DNA of 64,000 bases from DATDIC01 sp963777625 (GTDB lineage: Bacteria; Pseudomonadota; Alphaproteobacteria; Acetobacterales; Acetobacteraceae). How positions within the stretch are numbered: position 1 is the stretch's first letter; each line of letters opens with the position of its first letter. The notes under the pieces are model-generated. The model saw only the letters and a list, made by a program, of their open reading frames with translations, was not told the origin of the DNA and searched no databases. The stretch spans positions 262,814 to 326,813 of the forward strand of contig CAVZRO010000008.1 of the NCBI GenBank assembly GCA_963777625.1, written 5' to 3'. The position numbers were made by a program, and so were the translations under genes. This document shows positions 1-8,170 of the stretch, piece after piece.

Positions 1-459
1 ACTGAATATTGTTGCGCGCTGACGGCAAGGGGGTCGGGTCGAGGGCGGAGCCCATCGTGATCATGGGCAGCGAGCCCGGGGGCTGCGTGGGTCTGTGGTC
101 CTAGGCCTCGGATCCGGCACTTAGGGACTTCGGTTCCTCGCCTCGCGGAAAGGGGGTCGTCGGCACGAACCACGTCCGGCCTGGCTCGCGCGGGGTTATC
201 GGCTGCCGGCGATATGCATCATCTGTAACCATGTTGTTGGCTGTCACAATGGCATATGGTATTATCGTAGGTGTTTGCGAGCGGCCGTCTCGGTTACCTG
301 TCAACGCTGTGCATCCGCTAATGTCAGGGGTCGGCGGACTTAGCCGCGGCCTCGTAATGTGTTATATGGAAAGCTAGCCCCTATATGTGCCGCAGAATCC
401 GCACTTTGCCGGCGGCGAGTTCAGTTGCCAGAGGTCCGTGAGTAGCCTTATCCTTCGGA
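1..459. other. Non-coding or unassigned left edge
   Basis: No gene can be supported here. A leftward open frame of 67 codons (101-304) exists, but it has no recognisable family, no clear ribosome binding site and no domain-like composition, so I do not call it. The stretch is mixed: GC-rich up to about 200, then visibly AT-richer from about 200 to 460. This resembles the boundary of an accessory segment. No tRNA, tmRNA or SRP RNA signature was found by eye. Confidence 0.4.
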
Positions 460-1083
460 TTGCAGAACGCCGCCCGTGTTCTTGCGAAAAGTCCAATGTG
501 GGGGAGGCCGCATCCATCAGTGCACAAGGTTGTCCGCGTGCCCTTCTGCGACCCGAGGTTTGAGGTCCGGGTCATCGCTATCTGCAAGGGCAAGATCCCT
601 GATGCAAGATTCGTATATTTGCAGAACGTTCGCAACGGGTCTGCCGCGGGAAGGCGCGAGTATGAGGCGATGCTATGTAAATATACGCGCTTACTTTCCG
701 ACGCCGTCGCCAAGGCCATCGTCGATCCGGTTGATGCGCTTATGTCGCCACCGAGCGATTATGCGTGGCAAGCAGAACCGTATCGCGAAGCCCTGCTCGC
801 CCGGTTTCCGCAAGCTGCCGATCTGACTGGTTGCTTTTCCCGATCAGGAGAGAAGAAGGCCGGTTACAAGGCTACCCTCGCTGATGTAGTTTCAGATCTC
901 ACTTACTGTCATACCAGACACGAGCCGGATTACCGAAGAGTGCTGATCATAGATGATATCTTTAATCGCGGTGTCACCGCTTCAGCGATAATAGAGCACA
1001 TGCGAAAGCATGGCTTACCTGAGGACAGCGAGATCACTGTGGTGTGTCCGCAATGGCTTGAAGTGAGTTGTGCGTCTCCCTGA
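460..1083 (+). CDS. Phosphoribosyltransferase-like protein
   Basis: The 207-residue product ends with a clear PRPP-binding loop of the type I phosphoribosyltransferase fold: hydrophobic strand, two acidic residues and a Thr/Ser-rich turn at residues 161-175 (VLIIDDIFNRGVTAS). The N-terminal part has no obvious family and carries several cysteines. Such orphan proteins are sometimes found in phage, plasmid or defence contexts, but the substrate cannot be named. The start used is TTG at 460. The first in-frame ATG is at 496 (residue 13), and a stop lies 21 bases upstream, so the start is uncertain. Composition is AT-richer than in the rest of the window, which suggests transfer. It stands alone on its strand. 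Confidence 0.6.
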   Translation: MQNAARVLAKSPMWGRPHPSVHKVVRVPFCDPRFEVRVIAICKGKIPDARFVYLQNVRNGSAAGRREYEAMLCKYTRLLSDAVAKAIVDPVDALMSPPSDYAWQAEPYREALLARFPQAADLTGCFSRSGEKKAGYKATLADVVSDLTYCHTRHEPDYRRVLIIDDIFNRGVTASAIIEHMRKHGLPEDSEITVVCPQWLEVSCASP

Positions 1084-1116
1084 TCCGCCCGCCCGTGGCA
1101 GTAGCGCTAGTCGCGG

Positions 1117-1461
1117 TTATTGGGCGGGTTTTGATCTGATTCGTCGTCCACTCACGTTGTAGGTGAACTGCCACTTGCCGCGGCGCACTGTCACGGTCGA
1201 GCTGGTGTAACCGATGAGGCGACCGTCAACACCCATAGGCAACGAATAGAGGCGGTAACCGCCGCTGCCGTAGACGATAAGCCAATTGTCGCGCTCCGAT
1301 ACACTTTCTATTTCAATAGGAGGGAGTGCGCCATTCTCGTTACCGCCCATCGCAGGGGGCGACGGTGCGACCCAATTCCGGTGCGCTCGAATGACGTTAT
1401 AGACAATGAGGTAGATCGCAATCACCGCCATGAACAGCCATACGCTTCCGCTTCCATTCAC
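1117..1461 (-). CDS. Small membrane-anchored hypothetical protein
   Basis: This 114-residue protein has one N-terminal hydrophobic segment at about residues 7-25, then a basic stretch (RAHRNW) and a soluble beta-rich tail. I do not recognise a family. The topology suggests an inner-membrane anchor with the tail either cytoplasmic or periplasmic. It is convergent with the phosphoribosyltransferase-like gene and lies downstream of the recombinase remnant, so it belongs to the same accessory-looking block. No neighbour gives a function. Confidence 0.5.
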   Translation of the reverse strand: MNGSGSVWLFMAVIAIYLIVYNVIRAHRNWVAPSPPAMGGNENGALPPIEIESVSERDNWLIVYGSGGYRLYSLPMGVDGRLIGYTSSTVTVRRGKWQFTYNVSGRRIRSKPAQ

Positions 1462-1531
1462 GAAACCGGACTCCTCGACACCATTAGCTCTTTTCTTCGC
1501 TGCTCAGAGTCGTGCGCATTCGTGTCACCAC

Positions 1532-1972
1532 TCACGCTGCGAGCCTCGAAATCGTCGCCTGACTGACATTGTAGCTGCGGGCAACGCTGCGTTGCCTCTC
1601 GCCCTTCGCCAACCGCGCCCATGCTTCTCGCTGCTGATGCGCTGTGAGCTTCGGCTTGCGCCCGAATTTCACGCCCCGTTCCTTCGCCTCCGCTCGGCCT
1701 CTCGCCGTCCGTTCGAGGATGCGGCGGCGTTCGAGCTTCGCCGCAACGCAGAGGATGGCAAAGATGATCTCGGCAAAGTCGGACGTGGTATCAAGGAATG
1801 GCTCGGCCAGTGACTTGATACCGGCCTCGGCCCGCTGCATCTCGCGGGCGATAACCAGTAGGTCGGTCGTGTCCTGCGAGAGGAGGTCAACTGCCGGGGC
1901 GATCACCACGTCGCCGCGCTTGAGGGCCGCCATCAGCTTGCGAAGCTGCGGCCGGTCGGCTGCGCCTCCCAA
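1532..1972 (-). pseudogene. Serine recombinase (resolvase/invertase) remnant, 5' truncated
   Basis: The 146 codons match the C-terminal two thirds of the resolvase/invertase family. They cover the second half of the catalytic domain (RPQLRKLMAALKRGDVVIAP), the long helix with LERRRILERTARGRAEAKERG, then the linker GRKPKLT and a helix-turn-helix tail ending in SVARSYNVSQATISRL. The first roughly 50 residues, which carry the active-site serine, are absent. The conserved TRLDRLAR-type motif after the truncation is also altered (PAVDLLSQDT). It therefore cannot catalyse recombination. The 5' end runs into the 3' end of an unrelated small gene at about 1933-1972, which marks a deletion or recombination junction. 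Confidence 0.8.
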
Positions 1973-2151
1973 CCTTTGAGGGCGTAGGCGGCTTGGATCA
2001 TTTCCTCAACTGCATCCAGCCGTTCATGCCCGGGCCGACTTTGCCAGTATCGATATTCGTCAGCCTTCATTTCATCAAGGCTGGTGTATCTCCGCGCGGC
2101 CGGTTCTTCTTCCATGCTCTGTTTTGTAGCATAATGCCCCCTTTGCGGCAA
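1933..2151 (-). pseudogene. Small conserved protein, C-terminally truncated by fusion to the recombinase remnant
   Basis: The first about 55 residues, including YTSLDEMKADEYRYWQSRPG and ERLDAVEEMIQAAYALKG, resemble a small protein family that I recall as often lying beside nucleotidyltransferase-type toxin or antitoxin genes. That association is from memory. In the family the chain continues for some 15-20 residues after AYALKG. Here it switches to WEAQPTGRSFAS, which is read from recombinase sequence in another frame. The gene therefore looks like the 5' half of a broken locus. It could still be translated as a 72-residue chimera. Confidence 0.5.
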
Positions 2152-2409
2152 CGCTCGGAACGTCGCCGTAGGGCGCAGAAGAACAACCCGTTTGTTTCAA
2201 GGGTCTCGATTTTTGCAACGGTGGGCCGGGAGGCGGTCTGGCGTCCGGCTCGTCAATGCGCGAGGTTTTGTTTGCTCAAGTTCGGGGCCGCTTCTTTCGG
2301 CTGATTGGACAACCTGCGGGTTGGTATAATATTAGACCGCCGTTCGAGAGGCTGACTTTCCCTGGTCAGGCTCGCGCAGGTGGGTACGACGCGATTGCGG
2401 TTGCACGGA

Positions 2410-2500
2410 CTGTCGCTGGATTCCCGCTTTCGCGGGAATGACGGGGAGCGTGCGGGAATGATGGGGAGGAGGAATGATAGGGAGCGGGAATGACAGCGAA
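2410..2500. repeat. Dispersed intergenic repeat with degenerate tandem copies
   Basis: This block starts with a perfect palindromic hairpin (TTCCCGC-TTTC-GCGGGAA). It continues as about four imperfect copies of a roughly 18-20 base unit built on CGGGAATGAYGGGGAG. Related sequence with GCGGGCAT/GGCATGACGG cores occurs in two other intergenic regions of this window, at about 3876-3990 and 19376-19492. Together they look like a genome-specific dispersed palindromic repeat family. Confidence 0.65.
2421..2438 (-). terminator. Hairpin downstream of the patatin gene
   Basis: A perfect 7-base stem (TTCCCGC/GCGGGAA) with a 4-base loop lies about 90 bases past the stop of the leftward patatin gene. 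There is no U-run, so intrinsic termination is doubtful. It may simply be the palindromic core of the dispersed repeat. Confidence 0.3.
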
Positions 2501-2527
2501 TGGGTCTGCGTTCGGGGCGATCGGAAA

Positions 2528-3775
2528 CTAGAGGGTTGCGGATGTCAGCGTGTCGCCGGCGCCCAGGTCTTGATAGCCGGGAGGGAATCTCTGCCAGGGA
2601 TAGCCCTGCTTGCCCAGCTCGTATCCGACCGTGAACAACGCTTGCATGTATGCCCGGTCGAACGGTGCTTCCAGCTTCATGTCGAAGGATGACGGGATAT
2701 TGGCCAGGTTGAAATCGATTTTGTCGCGCGTGGCGGCGATATAGATCCGGTAGATGTCACCGACGCCTTGGGTGTGAATAAGCGACCCGATCGCGCGGCC
2801 TACAATGCTGAGCGTTTTGCGCTTGATCTCCTCCCAGTGCGGATCAAGACGAGCATTCCGTATGACGTAAAGCTGACGCGATCGCACGAACCCTTGTTTC
2901 TGCGACTGAACGTTCAGTTGAGACGATGGAGGATAGACAAACACCTGCGCGCTCGCACCGCCGTCAACGTGCATTTCCTGATAGGGGCGGCCGTTCACCT
3001 CGACATCGATCATTTCGGGCGGAAAAGCGCCCGGTATGGCAGCCGAGGCGATCAGGATCTGCTGGACCAGATGCAGCACGCCGGGACGTTTGCTCGCGGC
3101 GAGCTTGCCGATGTTCCAAACGACCGGACGGCCCTCGTCGAGGTTTGTCGTCCCGATAAGCAACAACCGGCCCTGCTGGTATTCGGCGGCAATTTCATCG
3201 AGCAGCGACGCAGTCACAAAACCGGCGATGGTCCGCCGGAGCGGAGCATTGGAATTGAGCGCATCTTCGGTCACCGCGGCAAGCAAGCCACGATTCACCA
3301 GGACATCGTTGGCGGAGATTTGCGTGTATACCGCTCGGAGTTGCGGATCGTAACGGGGTCCGAGGAAGGCGAACGGGGCCGTCAGTGCCCCCGTGCTTAT
3401 CCCGGTGACAAGTTTGAATTCCGGGCGTGATCCCTGCTGCGTCCAGCCAGTCAGCAGCCCGGCGCCAAATGCGCCGTCTTCTCCGCCGCCGGAAACCGCA
3501 AGATATGATGCCGGTGGCAGTGGACCCGTGTGGCCGCTGGCTCGATATGCGGCAAGCTCTCGGTCGTACGATGCCTTGCCTTCGGCGATGAGGACGGGCG
3601 AATCCTCGTCGCCCCAATACCTGATGTCGCGCAGGCCGAGGACGGTAACCTCGGACTCGTCCTGGGGCGGGACCGCGGCCTGGCGTGGCAACGCCGAACA
3701 ACCCGTCAGAGCACTGAAGGCGGCTGCATTGACGGCGAGGAATGATCGGCGGCCCAGAGCCACGTGGCGGGTCAT
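2528..3775 (-). CDS. Patatin-like phospholipase lipoprotein
   Basis: This 415-residue protein belongs to the patatin-like phospholipase family, which hydrolyses acyl esters with a Ser-Asp dyad. It has an oxyanion-type glycine-rich motif at residues 95-103 (SGGGEDGAF), the nucleophile motif GISTG with Ser127, and a DGG motif around residue 270 that should supply the catalytic Asp. The N-terminus has a twin-arginine-like GRRSFL start, a hydrophobic stretch and a lipobox (LTGC, Cys26), so export and lipid anchoring in the cell envelope are likely. Family members act on membrane lipids, but the specific substrate is unknown. It stands alone, separated from the ABC genes upstream by a repeat-containing gap. 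Confidence 0.85.
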   Translation of the reverse strand: MTRHVALGRRSFLAVNAAAFSALTGCSALPRQAAVPPQDESEVTVLGLRDIRYWGDEDSPVLIAEGKASYDRELAAYRASGHTGPLPPASYLAVSGGGEDGAFGAGLLTGWTQQGSRPEFKLVTGISTGALTAPFAFLGPRYDPQLRAVYTQISANDVLVNRGLLAAVTEDALNSNAPLRRTIAGFVTASLLDEIAAEYQQGRLLLIGTTNLDEGRPVVWNIGKLAASKRPGVLHLVQQILIASAAIPGAFPPEMIDVEVNGRPYQEMHVDGGASAQVFVYPPSSQLNVQSQKQGFVRSRQLYVIRNARLDPHWEEIKRKTLSIVGRAIGSLIHTQGVGDIYRIYIAATRDKIDFNLANIPSSFDMKLEAPFDRAYMQALFTVGYELGKQGYPWQRFPPGYQDLGAGDTLTSATL

Positions 3776-3875
3776 AATGGTTTACCTGCGGAAGGCTCTA
3801 GGCCAGCGCCGTTGCGACAGAATAGAATCCAGCACTGCGACGGCGGCATTGCATTCTAATTCTTTCACAAACTCG

Positions 3876-3990
3876 GATGCGGGAATCCAGACAAGCCCTC
3901 GGAATTCCGCAGACTTTCGCGTGGATGCGCGCGTTCGCGGGCATGACGGATCTAGAGCTTTCGTCCGCGCGGATTGGTACCGGCAATCAT
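3876..3990. repeat. Dispersed intergenic repeat, copy 2
   Basis: This stretch aligns by eye with 19376-19492 over most of its length. It shares TCGCGTGGATGC, CGCGTTCGCG and GGCATGACGGATCT in the same order and spacing, apart from a short insertion in the other copy. Short frames across it spell the VMPANARIH-type peptides that are typical artefacts of such repeats. It fills most of the gap between the patatin gene and the ABC permease gene. Confidence 0.7.
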
Positions 3991-4005
3991 TCTCAGAACG
4001 GACTC

Positions 4006-4776
4006 TCAGGGCTTGAGATGATAGCCGGTGCGAAAGATCCACCAGAGCAGGACCAGGCAGAGCGCCATGAAGGCGGCGATGAAACCGAGGCTTACGCCAA
4101 GGCTGACATCTCCGACGCCGTAGAAGCTCCAGCGGAACGCGCTCACCAGATAGACGACCGGGTTGAACAGGCTCAGTGTCCGCCACGGCTGGGGCAGCAT
4201 GTTGATGGAGTAGAACGCGCCACCCAGGAACGTCAGCGGCGTGACGACGAGAGATGGAATGATCGCCAACTGCTCAAAACTCTCGGCCCAGATGCCGATC
4301 ACGAAGCCGAACAGGCCGAACGTGACCGCGGTGAGCACCAGGAACACGACCATCCAGGCGGGATGCATGATCTGCACCGGCACGAACAGCGTTGCCGTGG
4401 CGAGAATGATCAGCCCGATCACCACGGATTTCGTCGCCGCCGCGCCGACATAGGCGAGCACTGCCTCCGTGCTCGAGAGCGGCGCCGAGAGCAGCTCGAA
4501 CACCGTGCGGGTGAATTTGGGGAAATAGATCGCGATCGAGGCGTTCGAGATGCCTTGCGTCAGCAGCGTCAGCATGATCAGGCCCGGCACGATGAACGCG
4601 CCATAGCCGACGCCGTCCACCTGCTGGATGCGCGAGCCGATCGCGCCCCCGAAGACGATGAAATAGAGCGCGGTGGTGATCACCGGCGTCGCCACGCTCT
4701 GCCAGATGGTGCGTCGTGTGCGCGCCATCTCGGTGCGGTAGATCGCCCACATTCCGGTGGGATTGCGCCCGCTCAT
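4006..4776 (-). CDS. ABC-2 type transporter permease (YadH-like)
   Basis: This 256-residue protein has about six hydrophobic segments and the ABC-2 permease signature near the C-terminus (PLTFLGGAFYSINMLP, then FNPVVYLVSAFRW). It matches the size and order of E. coli YadH-type permeases, which pair with a single ATPase to form a putative exporter in the inner membrane. The start overlaps the end of the upstream ATPase gene by 4 bases (ATGA), so the two are translationally coupled. The exported substrate is unknown. Confidence 0.9.
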   Translation of the reverse strand: MSGRNPTGMWAIYRTEMARTRRTIWQSVATPVITTALYFIVFGGAIGSRIQQVDGVGYGAFIVPGLIMLTLLTQGISNASIAIYFPKFTRTVFELLSAPLSSTEAVLAYVGAAATKSVVIGLIILATATLFVPVQIMHPAWMVVFLVLTAVTFGLFGFVIGIWAESFEQLAIIPSLVVTPLTFLGGAFYSINMLPQPWRTLSLFNPVVYLVSAFRWSFYGVGDVSLGVSLGFIAAFMALCLVLLWWIFRTGYHLKP

Positions 4777-5699
4777 GCGCCGTTCTCCACCAGGTTCACG
4801 AAGATATCCTCGAGCGAGGTCCGGCTCGTCTCGAGGTCCTTGTAATCGATCCCGGCCTCCCCCAGGGCACGGAGCAGGCGGGGGATCCCGGTATCCTCCG
4901 CGGCGGCGTCGAAATCGTAAACCAGGCGTTCACCCTGCGCTTCCAGCCGCAGCTTCCAGCCGGCGAGCGCGGGCGGAATCGCATCCAGCGGATGCTGCAC
5001 GACGATGGAAAGACGCCGCTTGCCGAGCTTGCGCATCAACGTCGCCGTCTGCTCCACGAGCACAAGCTTGCCGTGATCGATGACACCCACCCGATCCGCC
5101 ATCTCCTCGGCCTCCTCGATGTAATGCGTGGTGAGAATGATGGTGACGCCGCGATCCCGCAGCTCGCGCACCAGCTCCCACATGTCGCGGCGCAGAGTGA
5201 CATCGACGCCGGCCGTGGGTTCGTCGAGGAACAGGATCTCCGGTTCGTGGCTCAGTGCCTTCGCGATCATGACCCGCCGCTTCATGCCGCCCGAAAGCTC
5301 CATCACGCGGGCATCGCGCTTGTCCCACAGCGACAGATCGCGCAGGAGCCGTTCAATGTAAGCGGGCGCTGCCGGCCGGCCGAACAGGCCGCGGCTGTAG
5401 CGGACCGTGTCCTCGACCGTGGCGAATATGTCGAGCGCGATTTCCTGCGGAACCAGGCCGATGATCGCCCGCGCCGCGCGGTAATCGCGCACGATGTCGT
5501 AGCCGTTGACGGCGATGCGCCCCGCTGTCGGCGAAACTGTGCCGCAAATGATGCTGATGAGGGTTGTCTTGCCGGCCCCGTTCGGGCCGAGCAGCGCGAA
5601 TATCTCGCCTTTCTGCACCGTGAGATCGATCGGGTGCAGGGCGGTTTGGCCGGATTTGTAGGTCTTGGTCACGCCGGACACGGATAGGGCAGCTTGCAT
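4773..5699 (-). CDS. ABC transporter ATP-binding protein (YadG-like)
   Basis: This 308-residue ATPase shows the Walker A motif GPNGAGKTT (about residues 39-47), the Q-loop VPQEIAL, the ABC signature LSGGMKRR, the Walker B motif ILFLDEPTAGVD and the switch histidine TTHYIEEAEE. The C-terminal about 80 residues form the DUF4162-like tail common in drug- and polysaccharide-exporting ABC-2 ATPases. It drives the partner permease encoded directly downstream with a 4-base overlap. It is the first gene of this two-gene operon, and the start ATG is well supported by the family length. Confidence 0.92.
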   Translation of the reverse strand: MQAALSVSGVTKTYKSGQTALHPIDLTVQKGEIFALLGPNGAGKTTLISIICGTVSPTAGRIAVNGYDIVRDYRAARAIIGLVPQEIALDIFATVEDTVRYSRGLFGRPAAPAYIERLLRDLSLWDKRDARVMELSGGMKRRVMIAKALSHEPEILFLDEPTAGVDVTLRRDMWELVRELRDRGVTIILTTHYIEEAEEMADRVGVIDHGKLVLVEQTATLMRKLGKRRLSIVVQHPLDAIPPALAGWKLRLEAQGERLVYDFDAAAEDTGIPRLLRALGEAGIDYKDLETSRTSLEDIFVNLVENGA

Positions 5700-5771
5700 C
5701 GGATCTCCTGTGATGGGGCAGGATCAAGGTTCCGCTTGGCACCGTGCGGTGCTCCGGATTTTATCCCGCCG

Positions 5772-6173
5772 TCATGGCGATTCTGGCCGCCGCACCCGGC
5801 GCGGCAGGTCGGCCTGATCGTACAGGACGGCAAAGATCGCGGGCGGCTCGCCGCGGTAGCCGAACCAATACCGCCCAGCATGGAACCAGCGGTCGCCGGG
5901 GGCCGCCATTTCGGGATAGGGACGCGGAGCCGGATGGCCCTCGCCTTGGGCGATTCGCTGCATGGCCGAGCGCACGGCCGCTGTAAGGTTGTCGCGTGCC
6001 TCGGTACGGCCAAGGCGGCGGTAATGGCTGCGGAGGTCTGCGAGGTCGCGTTGCGCCTCTGCGGTGAGAACTACGCGGCGGATGGCTTGCGGGGCGACTG
6101 TTGTCCCGATGCCTGGCGCTCGGCCTCGTCCTCGGCTTCCCAGGCGGCCAGCACGTCCGCCACGGCGACGCAA
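5772..6173 (-). CDS. RelE/ParE-family toxin
   Basis: The core from about residue 34 (VVLTAEAQRDLADLRSHYRR) through the arginine-rich end (YDQADLPRRVR) is a RelE/ParE-superfamily toxin. It includes the AEAQRDL helix and the RYWFGYRGEPPAIFAVLY strand pair. Family members inhibit gyrase (ParE) or cut mRNA on the ribosome (RelE), and which applies here is not clear. The start is problematic. The only in-frame start before the core is TTG at 6173, which adds 33 non-family residues that overlap the antitoxin gene by about 100 bases. No ATG, GTG or TTG lies at the expected position near 6080. Confidence 0.7.
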   Translation of the reverse strand: MRRRGGRAGRLGSRGRGRAPGIGTTVAPQAIRRVVLTAEAQRDLADLRSHYRRLGRTEARDNLTAAVRSAMQRIAQGEGHPAPRPYPEMAAPGDRWFHAGRYWFGYRGEPPAIFAVLYDQADLPRRVRRPESP

Positions 6174-6277
6174 CCGGTATAGTCGCCGGTGTCGATACGC
6201 TGGCGGCTCGCGTCAAGCCGGGCGCGGAGCCGGGTGAGGTCTAGCGGTGCGGTCGGATCGTCGGGATGAGTGGGCAT
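6071..6277 (-). CDS. Antitoxin of the RelE/ParE-type pair
   Basis: This 68-residue acidic protein is predicted to be helical (ARLDASRQRIDTGDY, then AWEAEDEAERQ). It sits directly upstream of, and overlaps, the toxin frame, which is the usual antitoxin position. I do not see a clear ribbon-helix-helix motif, so identification rests on size, charge and position. By analogy it should neutralise the toxin and repress the operon. The ATG at 6277 is the natural start. Confidence 0.55.
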   Translation of the reverse strand: MPTHPDDPTAPLDLTRLRARLDASRQRIDTGDYTGCVAVADVLAAWEAEDEAERQASGQQSPRKPSAA

Positions 6278-6466
6278 GGGCCAAGGATAGGCAGGGTCAG
6301 GCCGAGTTGCCAGCCTCGTCGATCTTTAGATTTTGCCTTCCATCCCAGGCGTTCGAGGCGGGACGCCCCGGTTCCGGTCATGGCGAAATGCTGTGATGTC
6401 GGCCAACTTGCCGTAGATCGGCGTCATTGCCGTGGAAGTCAGCCGTTCGGGTCAGGTCGCTTACCC

Positions 6467-8170
6467 TTATGGCGGCAGCAAGGCGTCCACCAATGCCTCG
6501 ATTTCCGCGGCCACACCGTTTTCGGCGAGTGCAGCGCGGATGGCGCGTCGCTTAGCAACAAAATGCTGTGCGTCGGTCAGGGCTACGGAGGCCGCGACCG
6601 CCTCCGCAAGCGAAGCGGCGGCTGCGAGTTCGCGGTGTAGCGGCTCCGCGTCGTCGTATTCGGGGATCGGCAGCGTCCAGACGATATTATCCAAGTGCCG
6701 GCGCGTTCCGGCCTCGCCAACCACCTGGAGATCGCGGATTTTAGCGATTGCTGTATTGCTGTTCAGGATCGCAACCAAATAGGCGCCTTCATTCGGACAG
6801 CGTGGCGCAGTCCAGTAGGCTCCATGTTCGATTATCGCGTCGCACTGAGGTACGCGCGAAGCGCTCAGCAACGTTCCTGATCCGGTATAAACTACGCAAT
6901 CTTTCGGCAGACCAGACTGGTAAGACAACCCCCGCATGTGGTCGATTCGGGCCGACAAGGTCATGCGCAACTGTCCGTTAGACGCCTTGTTGGCATGCTC
7001 CGCCCATTTTGCTTCGACATCGGCTAGCCACGCGGCCAAGTGGCGATTGCCGGCTTCTCGCGCGGCAGCCGACTCCAGCACCGTTCCGTCGCGAAGAGGA
7101 ATTACCGCCGTCACAGCCTGGAGCATACGGAACGGTGCGACGCTCTCACCCAGAATCAATTGGCGCAGGAACTCCACTTCCACCGGGCCGCGCGGTGGCT
7201 CGACCGTCGTCCATGGATGCTTGTCCAGCGGCCCGGCGCGTCCCTGCATGATCGGCGCATGGGCGGACCGGCCCAACCGGCTCGCGGGAGCGGGATCCAC
7301 GACGAAGAAGCGGCGCGGCACGATTGTGGCGCCTTGCCGGAAACGGGTGCGATACGGGGAGGCGCCCACCAGCGTGCGGGGGCGCGGCCACGGAATGCGG
7401 GTGTGGGTCAATGCCCGTGCCGCCTCCGCCTCGTCGGCATCGCGCCGGGTCAGGCGGCCTTCCCAACGGTCGACCTCGGTCGGGTGGGCATCGGCCATCT
7501 GCCGGCTGCCGAACAGGACGCAGGTACTTGTCGTGCTGCTGCCGGACTGTGCGCCGAAGATCGGCCATACCCGCTCCAGCGCCCAGGCCCCGGTCAGCCG
7601 CACGCGAGCCTCGCCCATGCGGCCGGTACGCAGGCCGGCATAAACCGGCGCGTTGAGCGTCGCATAGGGCAGCACGAAGGCGATCCGTCCTTGTGGCTTC
7701 AGGTAGCGTTCCGCCCCGCGTGCCCAGAACAGCGCGCACATATCCTGCTGCGTCGCCAGACTGCCACCCACCCACAAATCGTAGCCGCGCAAGGCCTCGC
7801 GCAGCCGATCCTTCATGCCAGGGCTCAGATGGCGATAGACGATCCAGGGTGGATTGCCGACCAGCACGTCCGCCCGCTGCTCCACCCGCGACAGCCACAC
7901 GGGCCGGGCGAGGTTGCGGAACACGAATGTCCAGATGCCGTTGCGCCCGGCCCGATAGAGTGCCTGAAGCTGCGTGAACGTCTCGACCAACGCATCCGCG
8001 TCCGCGTCCGACGCGCCCTCGATCCGGCGGAGTGCGCTGCTCACCGTCTGGGGCGTGGCGCCGTCCGCGAGGCCCCGGTTCAGCTCATCCAGGCCGGCTT
8101 CGAAGATGGCCTGATCCTCGGCGAAGCCGAGTGGGAATGCGCAGCGGCCGGTCCTCACCGGGCACCTCAA
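6467..8170 (-). CDS. Type IIG-like restriction-modification enzyme, C-terminal part (separated by frameshift)
   Basis: This frame continues the protein encoded at 8085-9494 after a one-base frameshift at the CCC run complementary to 8133-8135. Its own first 13 codons are out-of-frame sequence. From LGFAEDQAIFEAG onward it carries the N6-adenine methyltransferase motif IV (NPPW, frame residues 106-109) in DVLVGNPPWIVYRHL. It continues through conserved strands (KPQGRIAFVLPYATL) and a long C-terminal region likely to include target recognition. In single-chain type IIG enzymes this part positions the target adenine and determines sequence specificity. On its own it lacks the AdoMet-binding motif I, so it would be inactive unless the frames are joined. 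Confidence 0.75.
   Translation of the reverse strand: MRCPVRTGRCAFPLGFAEDQAIFEAGLDELNRGLADGATPQTVSSALRRIEGASDADADALVETFTQLQALYRAGRNGIWTFVFRNLARPVWLSRVEQRADVLVGNPPWIVYRHLSPGMKDRLREALRGYDLWVGGSLATQQDMCALFWARGAERYLKPQGRIAFVLPYATLNAPVYAGLRTGRMGEARVRLTGAWALERVWPIFGAQSGSSTTSTCVLFGSRQMADAHPTEVDRWEGRLTRRDADEAEAARALTHTRIPWPRPRTLVGASPYRTRFRQGATIVPRRFFVVDPAPASRLGRSAHAPIMQGRAGPLDKHPWTTVEPPRGPVEVEFLRQLILGESVAPFRMLQAVTAVIPLRDGTVLESAAAREAGNRHLAAWLADVEAKWAEHANKASNGQLRMTLSARIDHMRGLSYQSGLPKDCVVYTGSGTLLSASRVPQCDAIIEHGAYWTAPRCPNEGAYLVAILNSNTAIAKIRDLQVVGEAGTRRHLDNIVWTLPIPEYDDAEPLHRELAAAASLAEAVAASVALTDAQHFVAKRRAIRAALAENGVAAEIEALVDALLPP

Larger units (their letters stand above)
2152..2527. other. Gene-poor stretch with repeat and possible promoter
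   Basis: Apart from weak shadows, no gene is visible in these 376 bases. They contain a TATAAT-like hexamer near 2325-2330 (GGTTGGTATAATATTAG), which could be part of a promoter but has no obvious gene downstream on that strand. The right end carries a hairpin and a degenerate tandem repeat just beyond the stop codon of the patatin gene. Confidence 0.4.

Noticed and set aside
101..304. Leftward 67-codon open frame at the left edge
   Set aside because: No family, no ribosome binding site and ordinary shadow-like composition.
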